Shown here: piece by piece, positions 11,222-23,625 of the stretch
Position numbering within the stretch: position 1 is the first letter of the stretch
Layout: every line of letters begins with the position of its first letter
Origin: Berberis thunbergii
Taxonomy: Eukaryota > Streptophyta > Magnoliopsida > Ranunculales > Berberidaceae
Assembly (NCBI GenBank): GCA_003290165.1
Contig: QNQO01000595.1
Coordinates: 124,001 to 188,000, forward strand
Reading direction: 5' to 3'
Length of the DNA stretch: 64,000 nt
Notes under the pieces: generated by a model
Seen by the model: only the letters and a program-made list of their open reading frames with translations
The model's database searches: none
Told to the model about the DNA's origin: nothing
Position numbers and translations under genes: made by a program

Positions 11222-11224
11222 TAA

Positions 11225-11797
11225 GAGTGACAGATCTTTGTTTGATCCGTCTTTTATTAATATTTTCTTGCCTTGGATTGATATTAGGACACACATAGAA
11301 TCTCCAAAATTTTGCGTGTAATTTAATTTGACTGAAATAGATAGACTTTTCCAATTGGGAATCGGGGTTATATAAACTCAGAGCTAGAAAGGCTAGAAAT
11401 GGAGGTATTTTTCAGATTAAAAGTATTCTGACGAGGTAACTAAGGTTAAGTTCATTTGAAAACAAATGGGTATTTTATTCCATGGATTGGGAGCAAACAA
11501 AAAATCCACACAAGAACACCATATCTTGGAATCCTGGATATAGTGCTACCAACAATTGTACCAATCTACATGTCTCTCCCTCATCAATCGATACTCTCGC
11601 AGCTTGAGACAAACTCTGAATACTAGATATGACCCCGACAGGGGTCAAGGTGGTCTATGAAGTGATGGGAGATAAGCTTCATCGTCGATAGTGAAACAAT
11701 CTAGATCACCAGCTAAGGCCCCTAAATGACCGTTCAATGATAAAAAAAAAGGTAGAGGTGTAGAGACAACCAAGACGTTTGCCTAGAAGCAACCACC
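11225..11797. other. Intergenic, nothing recognised
   Basis: No convincing reading frame, RNA gene or transposon end was found in this stretch. Confidence 0.4.
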
Positions 11798-11805
11798 ATT
11801 GAAAG

Positions 11806-12518
11806 TAGGGTTGGACAGGTCTGGTTAACTGGCCCGTGTAGCCCAAACCGAGGACTGCCTCGACATTTGAAAGCCCAAAATTTTAAGAACTGGGCTCGAA
11901 CCGGGTTAACCGAGGGTTCGATTGATCGATTTTTCGGGTTAGGCCGAGTCGATCTCGATCTACTACAATCTTTTAAGACAATTTCAGAGTTAAATTTTCA
12001 TAATAATCAATCCCACTTGTTCACATTAGAAAAAAAAAACTATAAAGAAATATGTTTTCTGTCAACCACTTATCCTATCATGATTCATGACCATAGTTTT
12101 TGTTTTGGAAATAATGATGTCAACCCCTCTCTCTATTGCTTGAGTGAGTGTAATGGGTGGGACCCACAAATTGTGTCAATGTCACATTGGGAGAATAAGT
12201 TGGGTTTTAGCCTTTAGGGGTAGGTTCAAGTTGTAGGCATAGTTTGGGTTGAGCTTTCATATTAGAGGAGTAAGTTTGGGTTGGGTTTTGATGTTGGTGG
12301 GGATAGTTTGGGTTGGACTTTGAACAAATTGGTACTCTATTTAAAGATTCAGGTCGAGCCCTGTTAACCGACTGTTTAAGATTGTTGGAACCGAGGATCA
12401 GACCAAAATTTTCAAGCCGGGCCTAAAAAGGGAACTAAATATTAAAAATCTATTATAAAACCGGATCGAGCCACTTCTCAGTTCGGTTCGATTTTTCAGT
12501 CTAAATTGCCCAGGCCTA
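11806..12518. mobile_element. hAT-type non-autonomous element with GGTTAACCG-rich ends
   Basis: The ends are TAGGGTTGGACAGG and, inverted, TAGGCCTGGGCAA. The 8-bp flanks are ATTGAAAG (11798-11805) and CTTGAAAG (12519-12526), 7 of 8 identical. The subterminal regions carry CCGGGTTAACCGAGG and opposing GTTAACCGAC/GGACC motifs. Length is 713 bp, with no transposase. The ends and the duplication size match the elements at 7234, 43079 and 54527. Confidence 0.8.
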
Positions 12519-12526
12519 CTTGAAAG

Positions 12527-13640
12527 AGTGTGTAATAGCATACTGATCGAGCACTCTTGCGTCGAAGATGAGCGAGACTAACTGATTTGCTAAAGCTGTT
12601 GCTAAAGCTGTGGGATGTAAAAATGCATCGGTAGGGGAGCGTTCCGCCTGAGAGGGAAACACTCGCATGAGAAAGTGTGGATGAAGCGAAAGCGAGAATG
12701 TCGGTTTGAATGACGTAAACATTAGTGAGAATCCAATGCCAATTGGGAGAGAATCAATAGATTATTTTTCAGTAGTGATTCATCCTTTCCAAATGCAGCA
12801 TGCAACGCTCCGTTTTATTGCGCTCTCCAAGTGTTTTTATTCCCCCTTTCTTCCTTGTCATGACAAGTCTTTATAATATAATTCCGATGGAAAGAAAAAA
12901 TAAGGAGTTAAGAGACCTTCCAATCCTTTTTCAAACCTGCTCCCATCTCGAGTTTTTAAATTTTTCACAACATAGGTAAGAATTCTTATCTTTAGAAATT
13001 ACAATGATCAATTTGTTTTTTGGGAGCATTTATTTATTAATTTGTAAACATCAACCTCATAGAGGATTGAATACCCCCGAATGACTTCTACAATGCAAAG
13101 GTGCAATATTTCTTATGTCATGCTCCATTAATTCTCTTAAACTTGATCGAAGAAGCATTAGATGGCAGCATAGCAAATTCAATTAAGAACCCAACAAACA
13201 TATTTACACAACACTGGTAACTTTATTTACACATTTTTTTAATTATTAGAAATTTCTTATCAATATAATGGTAGAAATTTCATATTTTACAGATCAAAAG
13301 AAAATGTATAATACTGTTGTTTGTAAATGAAAATGAATAATTAAAGTCAAGGTAAGAATAAAAACAACAATAAAAAGTCTTTATAAAGTTTGGTTTAACC
13401 TTATATTTTAAAGAAGTAGAATGCTAAGTGATATTAGAGTTCTTATTTTATGTCACTATATCAAAAAATTCTCTCCCACAAATGAATGTAATGTCAAGAG
13501 ATTTAATATGGTTAGATCCTTCTCTCTTTTTTTAATTTTTTTCCCAAACACAAAGATTTTTATGAATATAAGAAGAGAAACAAGATACAAGGGAAAACAT
13601 TCTTAGATCAAAGAATGTTAAGATATCGTGAAGATGTAAA
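12527..13640. other. Intergenic, nothing recognised
   Basis: A/T-rich sequence with only short chance reading frames. No gene, RNA or clear transposon end was identified. Confidence 0.4.
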
Positions 13641-14335
13641 TTTTTTTTTTTTTAAATTACAGGCCGAATCCATCATCTATAACATTTCCTAATCTTGATA
13701 TAGATAGATTGCTCTGATTTGTTGAGCCCTTCATAAATCCACAAATTATTTTCTTTCCACACACACCCATGAGCACATGAGGAATCCTACGCCGTAATCA
13801 CTCAGCGCATCGGGATGAATCATCTTGGGACCACCAACTTGGCCAATCCAAAAGGGAACCATGAAACATTAAATTCTAACAAGAAACTGCTCCAAATAGA
13901 TTTGAAGTGAAGCATCAAGTGATCCAGTGACTCGTCATTCTCAATATAAAGCACACAAAGACTTTCTCTGGAGATTCATTTATTCCTTAATACATCTTTA
14001 GTCAAAATCCGCTCATGCAACATCGACCAACAAAAGAAATTGATCTGAAGAAGAAGATTTTTCACCGAAATTAGATTATTGTGAGAGGAAATAAAGGGGT
14101 TGGAATGAGTCTCATAATGAGAGGCAGCCAGTATATCATAAAACTCTTTTGCCGAGAAACCTGTACCTTTACCCTTCCACACTAACTTATCCGGTCCCTT
14201 CAGAGCATATGAATATCCAATAATTGCATTGAATTGATGACCTCCTCGTTTAGATCCATTTAGATCCTTCTGAATATCCGAGAGCTCTAGTTCCCCATCA
14301 TTTTGATCCATCTGGATGTCAAATCTTAAAAGCAA
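13641..14335 (-). pseudogene. L1-type LINE 3' fragment (zf-RVT region)
   Basis: The minus strand encodes LVWKGKGTGFSAKEFYDILA...VKNLLLQINFFCWSMLHERI LTKDVLRNK. This is the linker and zinc-binding domain found after the reverse transcriptase of plant L1 retrotransposons. An A-tail appears as a T-run at 13641-13653, which sets the 3' end. The 5' part is missing. It is close in sequence to the L1 fragment at 23626-24814, so both come from the same family. No target duplication was seen. Confidence 0.8.
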
Positions 14336-15260
14336 AACCTTAATTTTGATTTTATTTCTATTTTTGATTTTATTTCTATTTTTGGGTTCACAGTACCTTC
14401 TATATGATGTGTTGTTTGTATCTTATGTTGTTACCGATTATGTATGCTAAGAGAACTTATTCATCCTATTTATTGATATTGGTTTCTTAGGTATTCGCCC
14501 GTCCCATCCCTAATGGGGTGGATTTGGTTATGGGTTTCACCACATGTACAAAATATACTCATATACTTTAGAATTTTGTAATTTATAATTTAAGGCAGTG
14601 TTCTAAAATACGTCTTAGCGTCTAATAAGAGACGTTTGAATTAACATGCTAGGTGGGGGGGAATCAGGTAGACGCCTAGGCAAGGTTCGAGCTGCAACTA
14701 GGCAGCTGGGCAGGTTTGGGTTTGGTCGGTTTTTGTTTATTTATTTATTTATTTATTTATTTTTGTTGCAAATAACGCCTAACTCGATGCAAATGACCCC
14801 AGTTAGGTATTCCTCTCATTCGATCTGGGGTTGCAAAGCAGTTGAAGAATAAAAGAAAATGAAAAGAATAAGAAGATGAGGATTTAAAGAAGAAGAAGAA
14901 GAATAATGTACCTGGGTGTCACTTGCTACTCTAATTAACTCTCTCTTCTTAAGACCTGTTGCTCCGCCTACTCCAGCGGTGTCACCTCTACAATCCTCCT
15001 CACCGATCTCCTTCACGTACTTTCATTTCATTTTCGCCTCTCACCCGATCATCTCTCATCTGATCGTCTTGGTGTTGGTTTTAGTTTTATTTATTTCTAG
15101 CATTTGTATTAAAAAAATAAAAATGAATCAATCCTAATGTTATTTTCTGGTCCTGGAAGCTACAATATTTTTTTTTATGATTAATGTGCATATCTATAGA
15201 AAATTGGGCAAGATATTCGATGAATATCATGGATATCTAGAGAAAATTGGGAGATGATAT

Positions 15261-15520
15261 AACAAGATCTTTGGGTGGAAGGTATATCTTCTTATTATCT
15301 AGAAGATATAATAAGATATAAAAATTATAGTATCTATAATTTAAGAGGTATAATTGGGAGAAGATATTATCTAGAAGTAGGAAGAAGATATAACAAGATC
15401 TTTGGGTGGAAGGTATATCTTGTTATTATCCGGAAGATATAACAAGATATAAAAATTATATTATCTATAATTTAAGAGATATAATTGGGAGAAGATATTA
15501 TCTAGAAGATTTTTGGTATA
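15261..15520. repeat. Two-copy tandem repeat, 131-bp period
   Basis: AACAAGATCTTTGGGTGGAA occurs at 15261 and again at 15392. Similarity continues through TATAATTTAAGAG and GGGAGAAGATATTATCTAGAA. The copies differ at a few positions. The repeat lies inside the hAT element, upstream of the nested LINE. Confidence 0.85.
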
Positions 15521-15824
15521 TTTACTTTAATTCTAGCCAATCATTTTTGCTAGTTTTTTTGGGTATTTTTTATACTTTTTATTATTTTTTTTAAAACACT
15601 ATCTATGACTGGCTAGAATTGTTTATTTACTTTGGAGCGAGTAATGTCGTATACAAGATGGTCCTTGTATAACATCACAAAAATGGAAAAATCTGGAGAT
15701 ACTCACCTAGACAGTTGACATGCAGGGAGATGGGGACTGGATTGAATTTTGGATACATAATAAAGAAGGAGGACTCTAGTACACCAATTCACTCTTATCT
15801 TCCAATTCACTCTAGTACACTAAT

Positions 15825-18556
15825 TCACTCCAGAAACGAGGTGAGAATAGTGGTAGATAAAGTTTTTAAGGATGCAGTAGTCGACGTTAGGAGGTTTAGG
15901 GATAAAATCATAATTATTAAATTAGCTTTAGAACTAGAAATATTGCATGTTATTAGTGCGTATGCACCCCAAGTGGGTTTAGACGAGGAGATTAAGAAAG
16001 ATTTTTAGGACTCTTTATAAGAGTTAGTTCTTGGAATTTCTTGTTCCGATAGGGTTTTTCTAGGCGGGGATTTGAATGACCATGCTGGTAAGGATAGAGT
16101 TGGGTATGAGAGTGTACATGGAGGTCAATGATTTGGGGATCGAAACACTACGGGGATTTCTATTATAGATTTTGCTTTAGCTCAGGATTTTGGGATCGTA
16201 AATACTTTTTATAAGAAGAAGAAAGATCACTTGGTGACCTTTGCGAGTGGGCGCAATAGAAGTCAAATTGATTATTTTCTTGTTAGGAGACACGATTTAG
16301 GTATGTGTAAAAATTGTAAGGTTGTACCAGGGGAGTGTCTGACAAACCAACAAAAGTTGTTAGTTCTCGATTTTTGTTTTAAGAGTATGGGTCGTATTGC
16401 TATGGAACAGGTTAGACCGAGAACTAAGTGATGGACCTTAAAGGGAAATGTGTGCCAAAAATTTAGAAAGAAGATTTTGGGTGGCCAGTCAGTTTCAGAG
16501 GGTTGGGAAAATCTCGAACCAAAGGATAAGACTAGTAGCGCGGATCTTTTGAACATTTGGCAAACCGAATAAGAAGATGTGCGTAGGAAGAGTTATGAGA
16601 GGGCAAAAGAGGAGGTTTATGGTAAGAAGACATGGTGGTGGAACGCTGATGTGCAATAAACCATTGCGGAAAAGAAAATATGCTTTGAGGAGTGGCAAAA
16701 AGATAGATGTCTATAGTCTTATGAGCTTTATAAGCAAGTTAAGAAGTTGAGTAGTAAAGCAGTAGGGGAAGCTAAGAAGAGAGCATATGATGATATTTAT
16801 AATAGGCTAGGTATAAATGAAGGGAATAAAGATATTTTCAAGATAGCTAAAGCTAGAGAATGAAAAATTAGGGACTTGAGTGATGCTAAGTGTGTTAAGC
16901 ATGAGGATGGAAGAGTTTTAATGTAGGATAAAACTATTTTAGACAGATGAAATGATTACTTTTGGAACTTACTCAATGGAACACATGTAGGGGAGTTAAA
17001 CTTTGAGGGGCATGCTTCACAAGAAGAGAGAGATTGCGTGTTCCATCGCAGAGTTAGTGCCACAGAAGTGAGATAAGTTTTAAAAAGAATGAAGATAGGG
17101 AAGATCGTTGAATCGGATGATCTACCAATTGAAGCATGGAAATGTCTGGGAGAAGTTGGGATTCAATGGCTAACTAAACTCTTTATTAGGATTTTGGAAA
17201 CTAGAAAAATGCCAGATTCATGGAGGCATAACATTGTGGTACCAATTTATAATACAAATGGGATATCCATAATTGCTCGAACTATAGAGGGATAAAGCTT
17301 ATGAGTCATACGATGAAACTTTGGGAGAGAGTTATAGAACGAAGACTTAGGAGTTTAACCACGGTTTCGGAGAATCAATTTGAATTTATGTCTGGTAGGT
17401 CTACTACGGAGGTCATCTTCCTGCTTAGGCAAACTATAGAAAAATACCGAGAGGCACGTAAGAGTTTGCATATGGTTTTTATTGATCTGGAGAAAACATA
17501 TGATAGGGTCCCCAGGGAGTTAATTTGGTGGGTGCTTGAAAGGAAGAAAGTGTCTCAATGTTATGTCGATATCATTATGGATATGTATGAAGGGGCTGTA
17601 ACAAGTGTTTGTGCAGTAGGTGGGATGTCCAGTGAATTTTCAGTGTCAGTAGAACTACATCAAGGGTTGACGTTAAGTCCATATCTCTTTGCTTTGGTCA
17701 TGGATGAGTTGACGAGACATCTGCAAGAAGATGTAATTTGGTGCATGTTATTTGCATATGATATTGTCTTAATTGATGAGACTAGTGCAGGTTTAGGTCA
17801 GAAATTAGATAGGTGGCGGGCGACTTTAGAGAGTAAAGGTTTTAGAATTAGCCGTTCGAAGACGGAGTATATAGTGTGCAACTTTGGTAGTGAACCACGA
17901 GGGAGAAGTAATGCAATTGAGATCGAAGGTGTAGAGGTCCCAGAGTGTGAGGCTTTTCGATATCTAGGATCTATAATTCAAAAGAATGTGGCTATTGGAG
18001 AAGATGTAGACCATAGGATTAAAGTTGGTTGGTTGAAATGGATAATGACGTCAGGAGTATTATGCGATAGAAGGATGCCTGCAAGGCTAAAAGGGAAATG
18101 CTATAAGACAATTGTTCGATCAGCCATGCTATACGGTTCAGAATGTTGGACTACTACGGGACAACATACACATAGGATGACAGTAGCAGAAATGCGTATG
18201 TTAAGTTGAATGTGTGGTAAAACTCGTAAGGATAAAATTAGAAATGAAAAAATTAGAAGATACTTAGGTGTAGCGCCCATAGAAGACAAAATTAGAGAAA
18301 AAATGTTTAACTTGGTTTGGTCATGTGCGAAGGAGACCAAACACGGCCCCAATTAGAAAATGTCTAGATTGACAAGTTAATGGAGGGTATAGACGGAGGG
18401 GACGACCGTTGAAAACTTAGATGAAGCCAGTGAATGAAGATATCATTGAGCTTGGATTAGGCGAGGGTATGTGGGAAGACCGCATTGCTTGGAGAACCAA
18501 AATTCATGTAATTGACCCCGAAAATATCGGGAATGAGCTTTGATGATGATGATATT
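15825..18556 (+). pseudogene. RTE-type non-LTR retrotransposon (5'-truncated, decayed)
   Basis: Fragments of an APE-type endonuclease come first: VISAYAPQVGLDEE near 15950, GGDLNDHAGKDRVGYESVHGG near 16056, and RNRSQIDYFLVRR near 16255. The reverse transcriptase follows, best preserved as a 302-codon frame at 17301-18209. Its domain A is FIDLEKTYDRVP, domain B is HQGLTLSPYLFALVMDELT, and domain C is LFAYDIVLIDE, where FADD has become FAYD; RYLGSI comes later. Stops and frameshifts break the rest. The 3' end is a TTGATGATGATGAT run at about 18540-18552, typical of plant RTE elements. The 5' end stops inside the endonuclease. An intact element would copy itself by target-primed reverse transcription; this one cannot. 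Confidence 0.85.
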
Positions 18557-18724
18557 ATGCATATGTATCTTGGCATTGAACTGAAAGTAATTTATATGTT
18601 ATTATGATTAAATTTTATAAATTACAAATTATAATACAAAAACTAAATTTCTTAGGCCTCTAGGCGAAGGCCCCAGCTTGTTTCTCGCCTACTGCCTCGC
18701 AATTTTTAGAACATTGATTTAAGT

Positions 18725-19738
18725 CAATTAATGAAATATACGCTATTATTTCAATACGATTAAGAAAATAATCTACTCTCTTACTAAACAGATGATACAA
18801 AACTATTTAATTTTGTAATTTCATTAATCACCTTAAAATAAAAAGGGATATTTCATTTCGTTATACTAATTTAATGTTCTCATAAACCAATTAGGTTTTT
18901 TTGCTCTTGTAATTGATATATCTTAGGGTGAAGTAGGGGTACAATATGTATCCTTAGACGACAATGAGAAATATAAATTTTATTGAATTTTTCGTGTAAC
19001 CAAACAGACCTGAATTTCATATTTTTTTAATCTTATTTACTATGTTTTGAAATTGCTTTATCTAAGGGTCTGTTTGGTAAGTCATTTTTCTTGTTATGCA
19101 GATTTTCGCCGTTTGATTGTCTATTATTTACAAGAAATCGGCTCTTCGTAAGATTGTTTTCCCACTGCTCATGGGAATGCAAGTCTGAGGGAAATGCCTC
19201 ATAATCAAATTAATGGAAACAATTTCAATTTCCTTGACATTTTCCGTGGAACCAATCAAACCCTAATAGATATATCTAGAAATAACAAATACATTAATAA
19301 GATATGAACTATACAAACACAAAAAGAATGAGATAAAACAAATATCAAGTGAAATGCATATATATATATATATATTTAATTTATAACAAAGAATAGTGAA
19401 AGGGGAATGATCTTATTGGGATTTCACCACCAAATCAACCATCATCATACATGTCACTTCTTTTTCACAAACCTTCTTCTGACCAAGTGAAAAATCGTAA
19501 CAAAATGTGTCTACCATCGAGTGCTCCCACACTGAACTCTCCAGAAAGGTTAAAATGCATGGATATCACATCTATAATATTTGAGAGAAGAGGACGGGAT
19601 AAAAAAACTTTGTAAAAAAAATAATATATAAAAATCATGAAATATAGTGTATACATCAACAATTATTATTAAAAAAAAATAGAATGCTATGCACAGTTGC
19701 AAATATATAATAAATTATGAGAAAAATGATTTTGAATA
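18725..19738. other. Intergenic upstream of the tRNA, nothing recognised
   Basis: A/T-rich, with a short (AT) run near 19360. No gene was identified. Confidence 0.4.
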
Positions 19739-19743
19739 TGACG

Positions 19744-19814
<71 letters not shown>

Positions 19815-19819
19815 CGTCA
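19739..19819 (+). tRNA. trnL-UAG: tRNA-Leu (anticodon UAG)
   Basis: An 81-base type II tRNA. The acceptor arms TGACGGT and GCCGTCA pair over seven positions. The D region carries TGGCCGAGTGG (A box). The anticodon stem CCAGA/TCTGG closes the loop TTTAGGC, giving anticodon TAG, which reads CUA-type Leu codons. The variable arm is TCCGAAAGGGC. The T arm is GTGGG-TTCAAAT-CCCAC. A T-run (19826-19831) follows as the polymerase III terminator. CCA is not encoded, as expected for a nuclear gene, and there is no intron. Confidence 0.95.
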
Positions 19820-19825
19820 CTTATT

Positions 19826-19831
19826 GTTTTT
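19826..19831 (+). terminator. RNA polymerase III T-run after tRNA-Leu
   Basis: TTTTTT seven bases after the tRNA 3' end. Confidence 0.8.
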
Positions 19832-20863
19832 TCATTTAAAATTTTCTTGAATAATTTGTATTAATTTTCTTATACTATTTTTTATTTTTTCGACCCTAAA
19901 TTGAATATTGACTTATATTTTTTGGTCTCCAAATCGAATATATATATATACCCAAATTCTAAAGAGTCCGGGCAACCAATCATTTTTTGTCAGGGTTTGG
20001 CTCTTTTACATTTTCACCTCTTCTATAATTAATGTTTGTAGTTGTGTTTATATATATATCCAATATTCAGATTCCGTCAAAATCACGTCTCTTCTAGTTC
20101 ATCCTCTCATTTTGGGGGGGATGTTGTGTTCTATACTTGTTTCTCATGATCATATGGAGAGTGGGATGCTGAAGTTCGAATCGAGCAGAAGGAGAATGGT
20201 ATTCATGTTTGACTCGAGCTGGAGTTGTTTTCTAGTTCTTTAGGTAAGCTTGCAATTATCATTGTTTTTTTCATTTTAAAATTTTCTTGTTCGCTGTTTA
20301 CCTTTCACTTGCATTCCAACAATATTAATTTTATCCAATGATTATACTAGGGTTGTTGTTATAATTAAGAAACAACCAATACTCCTAAAAACCCCAACTT
20401 TCAAGGATTAGGAAGCCAATGACTTAACTAAACCTCAACATTCCACTATGCTTTCTAGTTGACATCCTCTTCGGCTTATTCTATTGACATTGACTTGTTG
20501 GTAGCCCTTTCTCCCCTTTGGTAGATTGACTCAACCGTCAATTTTCAAATATTTAGCACTATGCTCTTTACGTAATATGAAGTCATTTGAATTTTTAACT
20601 TGTGTCCTACGCATTGTGAGAGCATTGATTCGCTTGTAAAACACTTTCCCGATATGTCTTTGATAAAATTTGTTCACGCTCGTGGATTTCCCATTAATGT
20701 GACGAGGTTTCAACCAATTGAAGTATGATGAATTCCTTTGAATCTCTAATTACTAATCAATTTTTGCTTCAATGCCCTTGAAAGTTGATAAAAACTCCCA
20801 TTTTAGCATAACTATGGGAAGCACATAGAGTATGAGAACCAAATGAGCCTTGCACTAGTTTAT
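19832..20863. other. Intergenic, nothing recognised
   Basis: Contains short frames only. The minus-strand stretch near 20531-20713 is open but resembles no family I know. Confidence 0.35.
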
Positions 20864-20871
20864 GCCATTGG

Positions 20872-21372
20872 CAAGGAATAAGATTTTGTGAAATCTCATG
20901 AAATTTCGTTTTTTTGAAATTACAAAAAAAATTTGCGAAATAAAAAATTAAATTTTTTCAAGAATTTTTTTATAAATTTTGAGATTTTTTCGAACATTTT
21001 AAATTTTTGTAAGAACAAAAAAATCAGTTACCAAAATTTACATTTTTTTCAAAAAATTCGGAGTTTTTTAGTAAATTTGGAATTTTTTTGCTTATAATTA
21101 TCATTTATTATAATATTTTTTAAAACTACTCCTTGATTTTCTAATTATCATTTTTTCTACTTATATATTGATTTTTTAAATCACCAGCAGATTTTCTAAT
21201 TTTATATTAATTTTATGCTTGTTTCATTTCTTGTTTTAGGCTTTATTTAATCTTTTAAGTAGATGTATTTACTTGTATCTGATTTTTTCATGTATTTAAT
21301 GCCTTTACAAATCGAATATTTCTTAAAATCAGAAAGCCGAAATTAACTCGAAAAACTAAGTCACAATCCTTG
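20872..21372. mobile_element. hAT-type MITE, CAAGGATTGTGA family copy 1
   Basis: The right end TCACAATCCTTG is intact. The left end CAAGGAATAAGATTTTGTGA is the same sequence with a small insertion. The 8-bp flanks are GCCATTGG (20864-20871) and CCTATTGG (21373-21380), 6 of 8 identical. The A/T-rich interior, including TTTCTTAAAATCAGAAA near the right end, matches the copy at 36540-37098. Confidence 0.75.
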
Positions 21373-21380
21373 CCTATTGG

Positions 21381-22127
21381 ATTATAGTGCTTAGATCTTC
21401 CTCAAATAATTGTTTCTGCTTTACGCTTAACCATTAAAAAAAAAAAAGAAGGAAAATATGCTATCACACTTTCGGCTGTGAGCAGTTGAGGCGCACTACC
21501 TTCCTCTTCAGCGTTTCAACTACGCCATTTATTCTCCCCTTCTCAGATTCTTGGCGTACAAATGGAGTTGAGGTATTGTCTGCTGCTTACTGAAATTACA
21601 CTAATACCCTCCCAATGCATGATTTTATTCCAGAAAATTTCTGGCAGAAATGCATATAATTAATGTTTGTTGGATCATTTTGATCGAGTCTATTTATTGG
21701 ATATGAGCTGGTTGCCGACTAAAATGTACGTTAATCTTGAGTGTTTAAGTTGAGGACAATATTACGTATCAGTATCGAGATGAATGCATTAGCACGCAAA
21801 AGTTTTGACTTTGAGCACCTAACAAATAAGTTTCGGGTTTATTAGAAATTAACTTATATATAATAGAAATTGTATACGATATCTTATGAGGTCAAGAATG
21901 GCATTTCACACAAATGAAGGGTTGCAAAAGTAACAAAATTTTTTTTTTTGTGCCAAGAGACTTTACATCACATCTAATTCTCTTATATCTATATTCGTAT
22001 CTCCTTGCTTTGCTTTTTTTTTTTTTTTTTTTGCACTTTACAAGACATCTGATTCTCTATATTACATGCAATATTTTGTGAGGGTGCAAGAACAAACAAT
22101 AGTAAGATAGAAAGAGAAGGAAATAGG
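21381..22127. other. Upstream region of the NTF2 gene
   Basis: Holds the presumed promoter and 5' UTR of NTF2, with two T-runs (21940s and 22014-22032). No clear TATA box could be chosen. Confidence 0.4.
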
Positions 22128-22599
22128 ATGGAAGAACAGGTTGAATTGGTAGGAAAAGCCTTTGTAGATCATTACTACAACCTTTTTGACACCAATAGAA
22201 CCTCTCTTTCCTATCTATACCAACCTTCTTCTATGCTCTCCTTTGAAGGCCAGAAAATACTGGGTGGTGAAGATATAGCACAGAAACTCATTCAGTTGCC
22301 ATTTGATCATTGCCAACACAAGATCACCACCATCGATTGTCAGCCCTCATCGTTCACGGGCGGCATTCTTGTGTTTGTCTGTGGTAACCTTCAACTAGCA
22401 GGGGAAGAACATCAGCTCAAATTTAGCCAGGTATCAGTACATATTCTCAACTCTAAGACCTATATATATATTAATTCTTTGAATATGGTAATAAGTATTT
22501 TTGTTGTTGATTTGCATGGTGCAGATGTTCCACTTGATTCCAACATTAGAAGGAAGCTTTTTTGTGCAAAATGACATTTTTCGCCTCAACTACGGTTAA
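22128..22599 (+). CDS. NTF2: Nuclear transport factor 2 (NTF2), two exons
   Basis: Exon 1 is 22128-22430. A GT-AG intron (22431-22524) follows, then exon 2 at 22525-22599, ending in TAA. The product is 125 residues, the usual NTF2 size. NTF2 is a small homodimer that carries RanGDP back into the nucleus. Diagnostic blocks are intact: FVDHYYNLFDTNR near the N-terminus, LYQPSSMLSFEGQKI, IDCQPSS, LVFVCGNLQLAGEEH, and the C-terminal GSFFVQNDIFRLNYG. The start codon lies eight residues before the conserved AFVDHYY block, as in plant homologues. If the intron is retained, the frame continues 47 codons into an unrelated tail, so splicing is needed for function. Confidence 0.96.
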
Positions 22600-23625
22600 T
22601 TTCATCACATTGGTCTTTGCTTGTAATAATTTGCCTTTGTTTGATGCAACCAATAAAATGATTGTACCCCATTCGAAATTTGAATTAAACAGACTACTTC
22701 GGTTCCGTGTTTCAATATAAACCACGACACATGAATGCAATGTTTGAGACAATATATATGCACAATTTCTAATATGTTATGAAATTATCACTTATGGTTG
22801 TGTGTGGTTTAAAAAATGCTAGAAAATCAATTTTTTGCAATTAGGGTGATGTGACAAGATTTTGAAAGAATTATAAAATCTTCAAAGAGTTTATATATAT
22901 TTCGAGGTTGTAAAAACCTCCTCTACTGTTGCCATATCATCCTAATTTCCTAACCTAACTAATTTGGTTTAGAAAGGGAGGATACTGGAAGAGACAATAA
23001 AACATTAGTATTGCAATGGTTTCTATCCTTTTTAGTCTTTTACAAAATTGTGATAAATATTTTATGGGGCACTAATTAGAAAATTCTCCCTGAATAACTT
23101 GTCATGCATCGTCATCCTCTATTTTCTTAAAATTTGTAGATTTACCAAAGCCATGTAACCCTCCACTTTCTAGCACATTTTTGAACTTCTTCTTTGGGCC
23201 AACTCCACAATCTCTAAGGCATAAAACTTGCTTTTCCAAGGTGCTATAAAATAGTTAGTTGTTGTTGTTTTTTTTTTTTTTTTTGTTTTCAACTTTCCAC
23301 CCTAAATGTTGCTAGCAGGGGTGTGAATTTTGGACTTGTGATATCATCCGTCATAAGGTAACTAATTGAGCTAGTACTTCATTCGTGAATTGTGTTGCTC
23401 ATTGGTTACTTATTGGTAATTTTTAAGGATGGTTAGAATTTCCATTTTTATCATGTTGAAATGGTATTAAATTGAGTTTTAAGGATTACGGTGTCAAATT
23501 ATATTTATTCAGTTACCATATTCCTCTCCATATGTACGCATTGTTGTTTATAAAATCTTTAAAAAATGTCGAAATTAATTTGGGTTTACATTTTTGAATT
23601 TTGCAAAATTTACCTTGTAGTGAGC
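22600..23625. other. Downstream of NTF2, nothing else recognised
   Basis: A/T-rich sequence with a T-run near 23270. No gene was identified. Confidence 0.4.

Larger units (their letters stand above)
14596..18716. mobile_element. hAT-type element (CAGTGTTCTAAAA end) with a nested LINE
   Basis: The left end is CAGTGTTCTAAAATACG. The right end on the other strand is CAATGTTCTAAAAATTGCG. The 8-bp flanks are ATTTAAGG (14588-14595) and ATTTAAGT (18717-18724). Just inside both ends are CTAGGC and GCCTAGG-type motifs common in this plant hAT group. Removing the LINE at about 15825-18556 leaves an element of about 1.3-1.4 kb. A 14.9 kb stretch reads, on the minus strand, as a plausible coding exon (VGGATGLKKRELIRVASDTQ), possibly captured host sequence. 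Confidence 0.75.
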
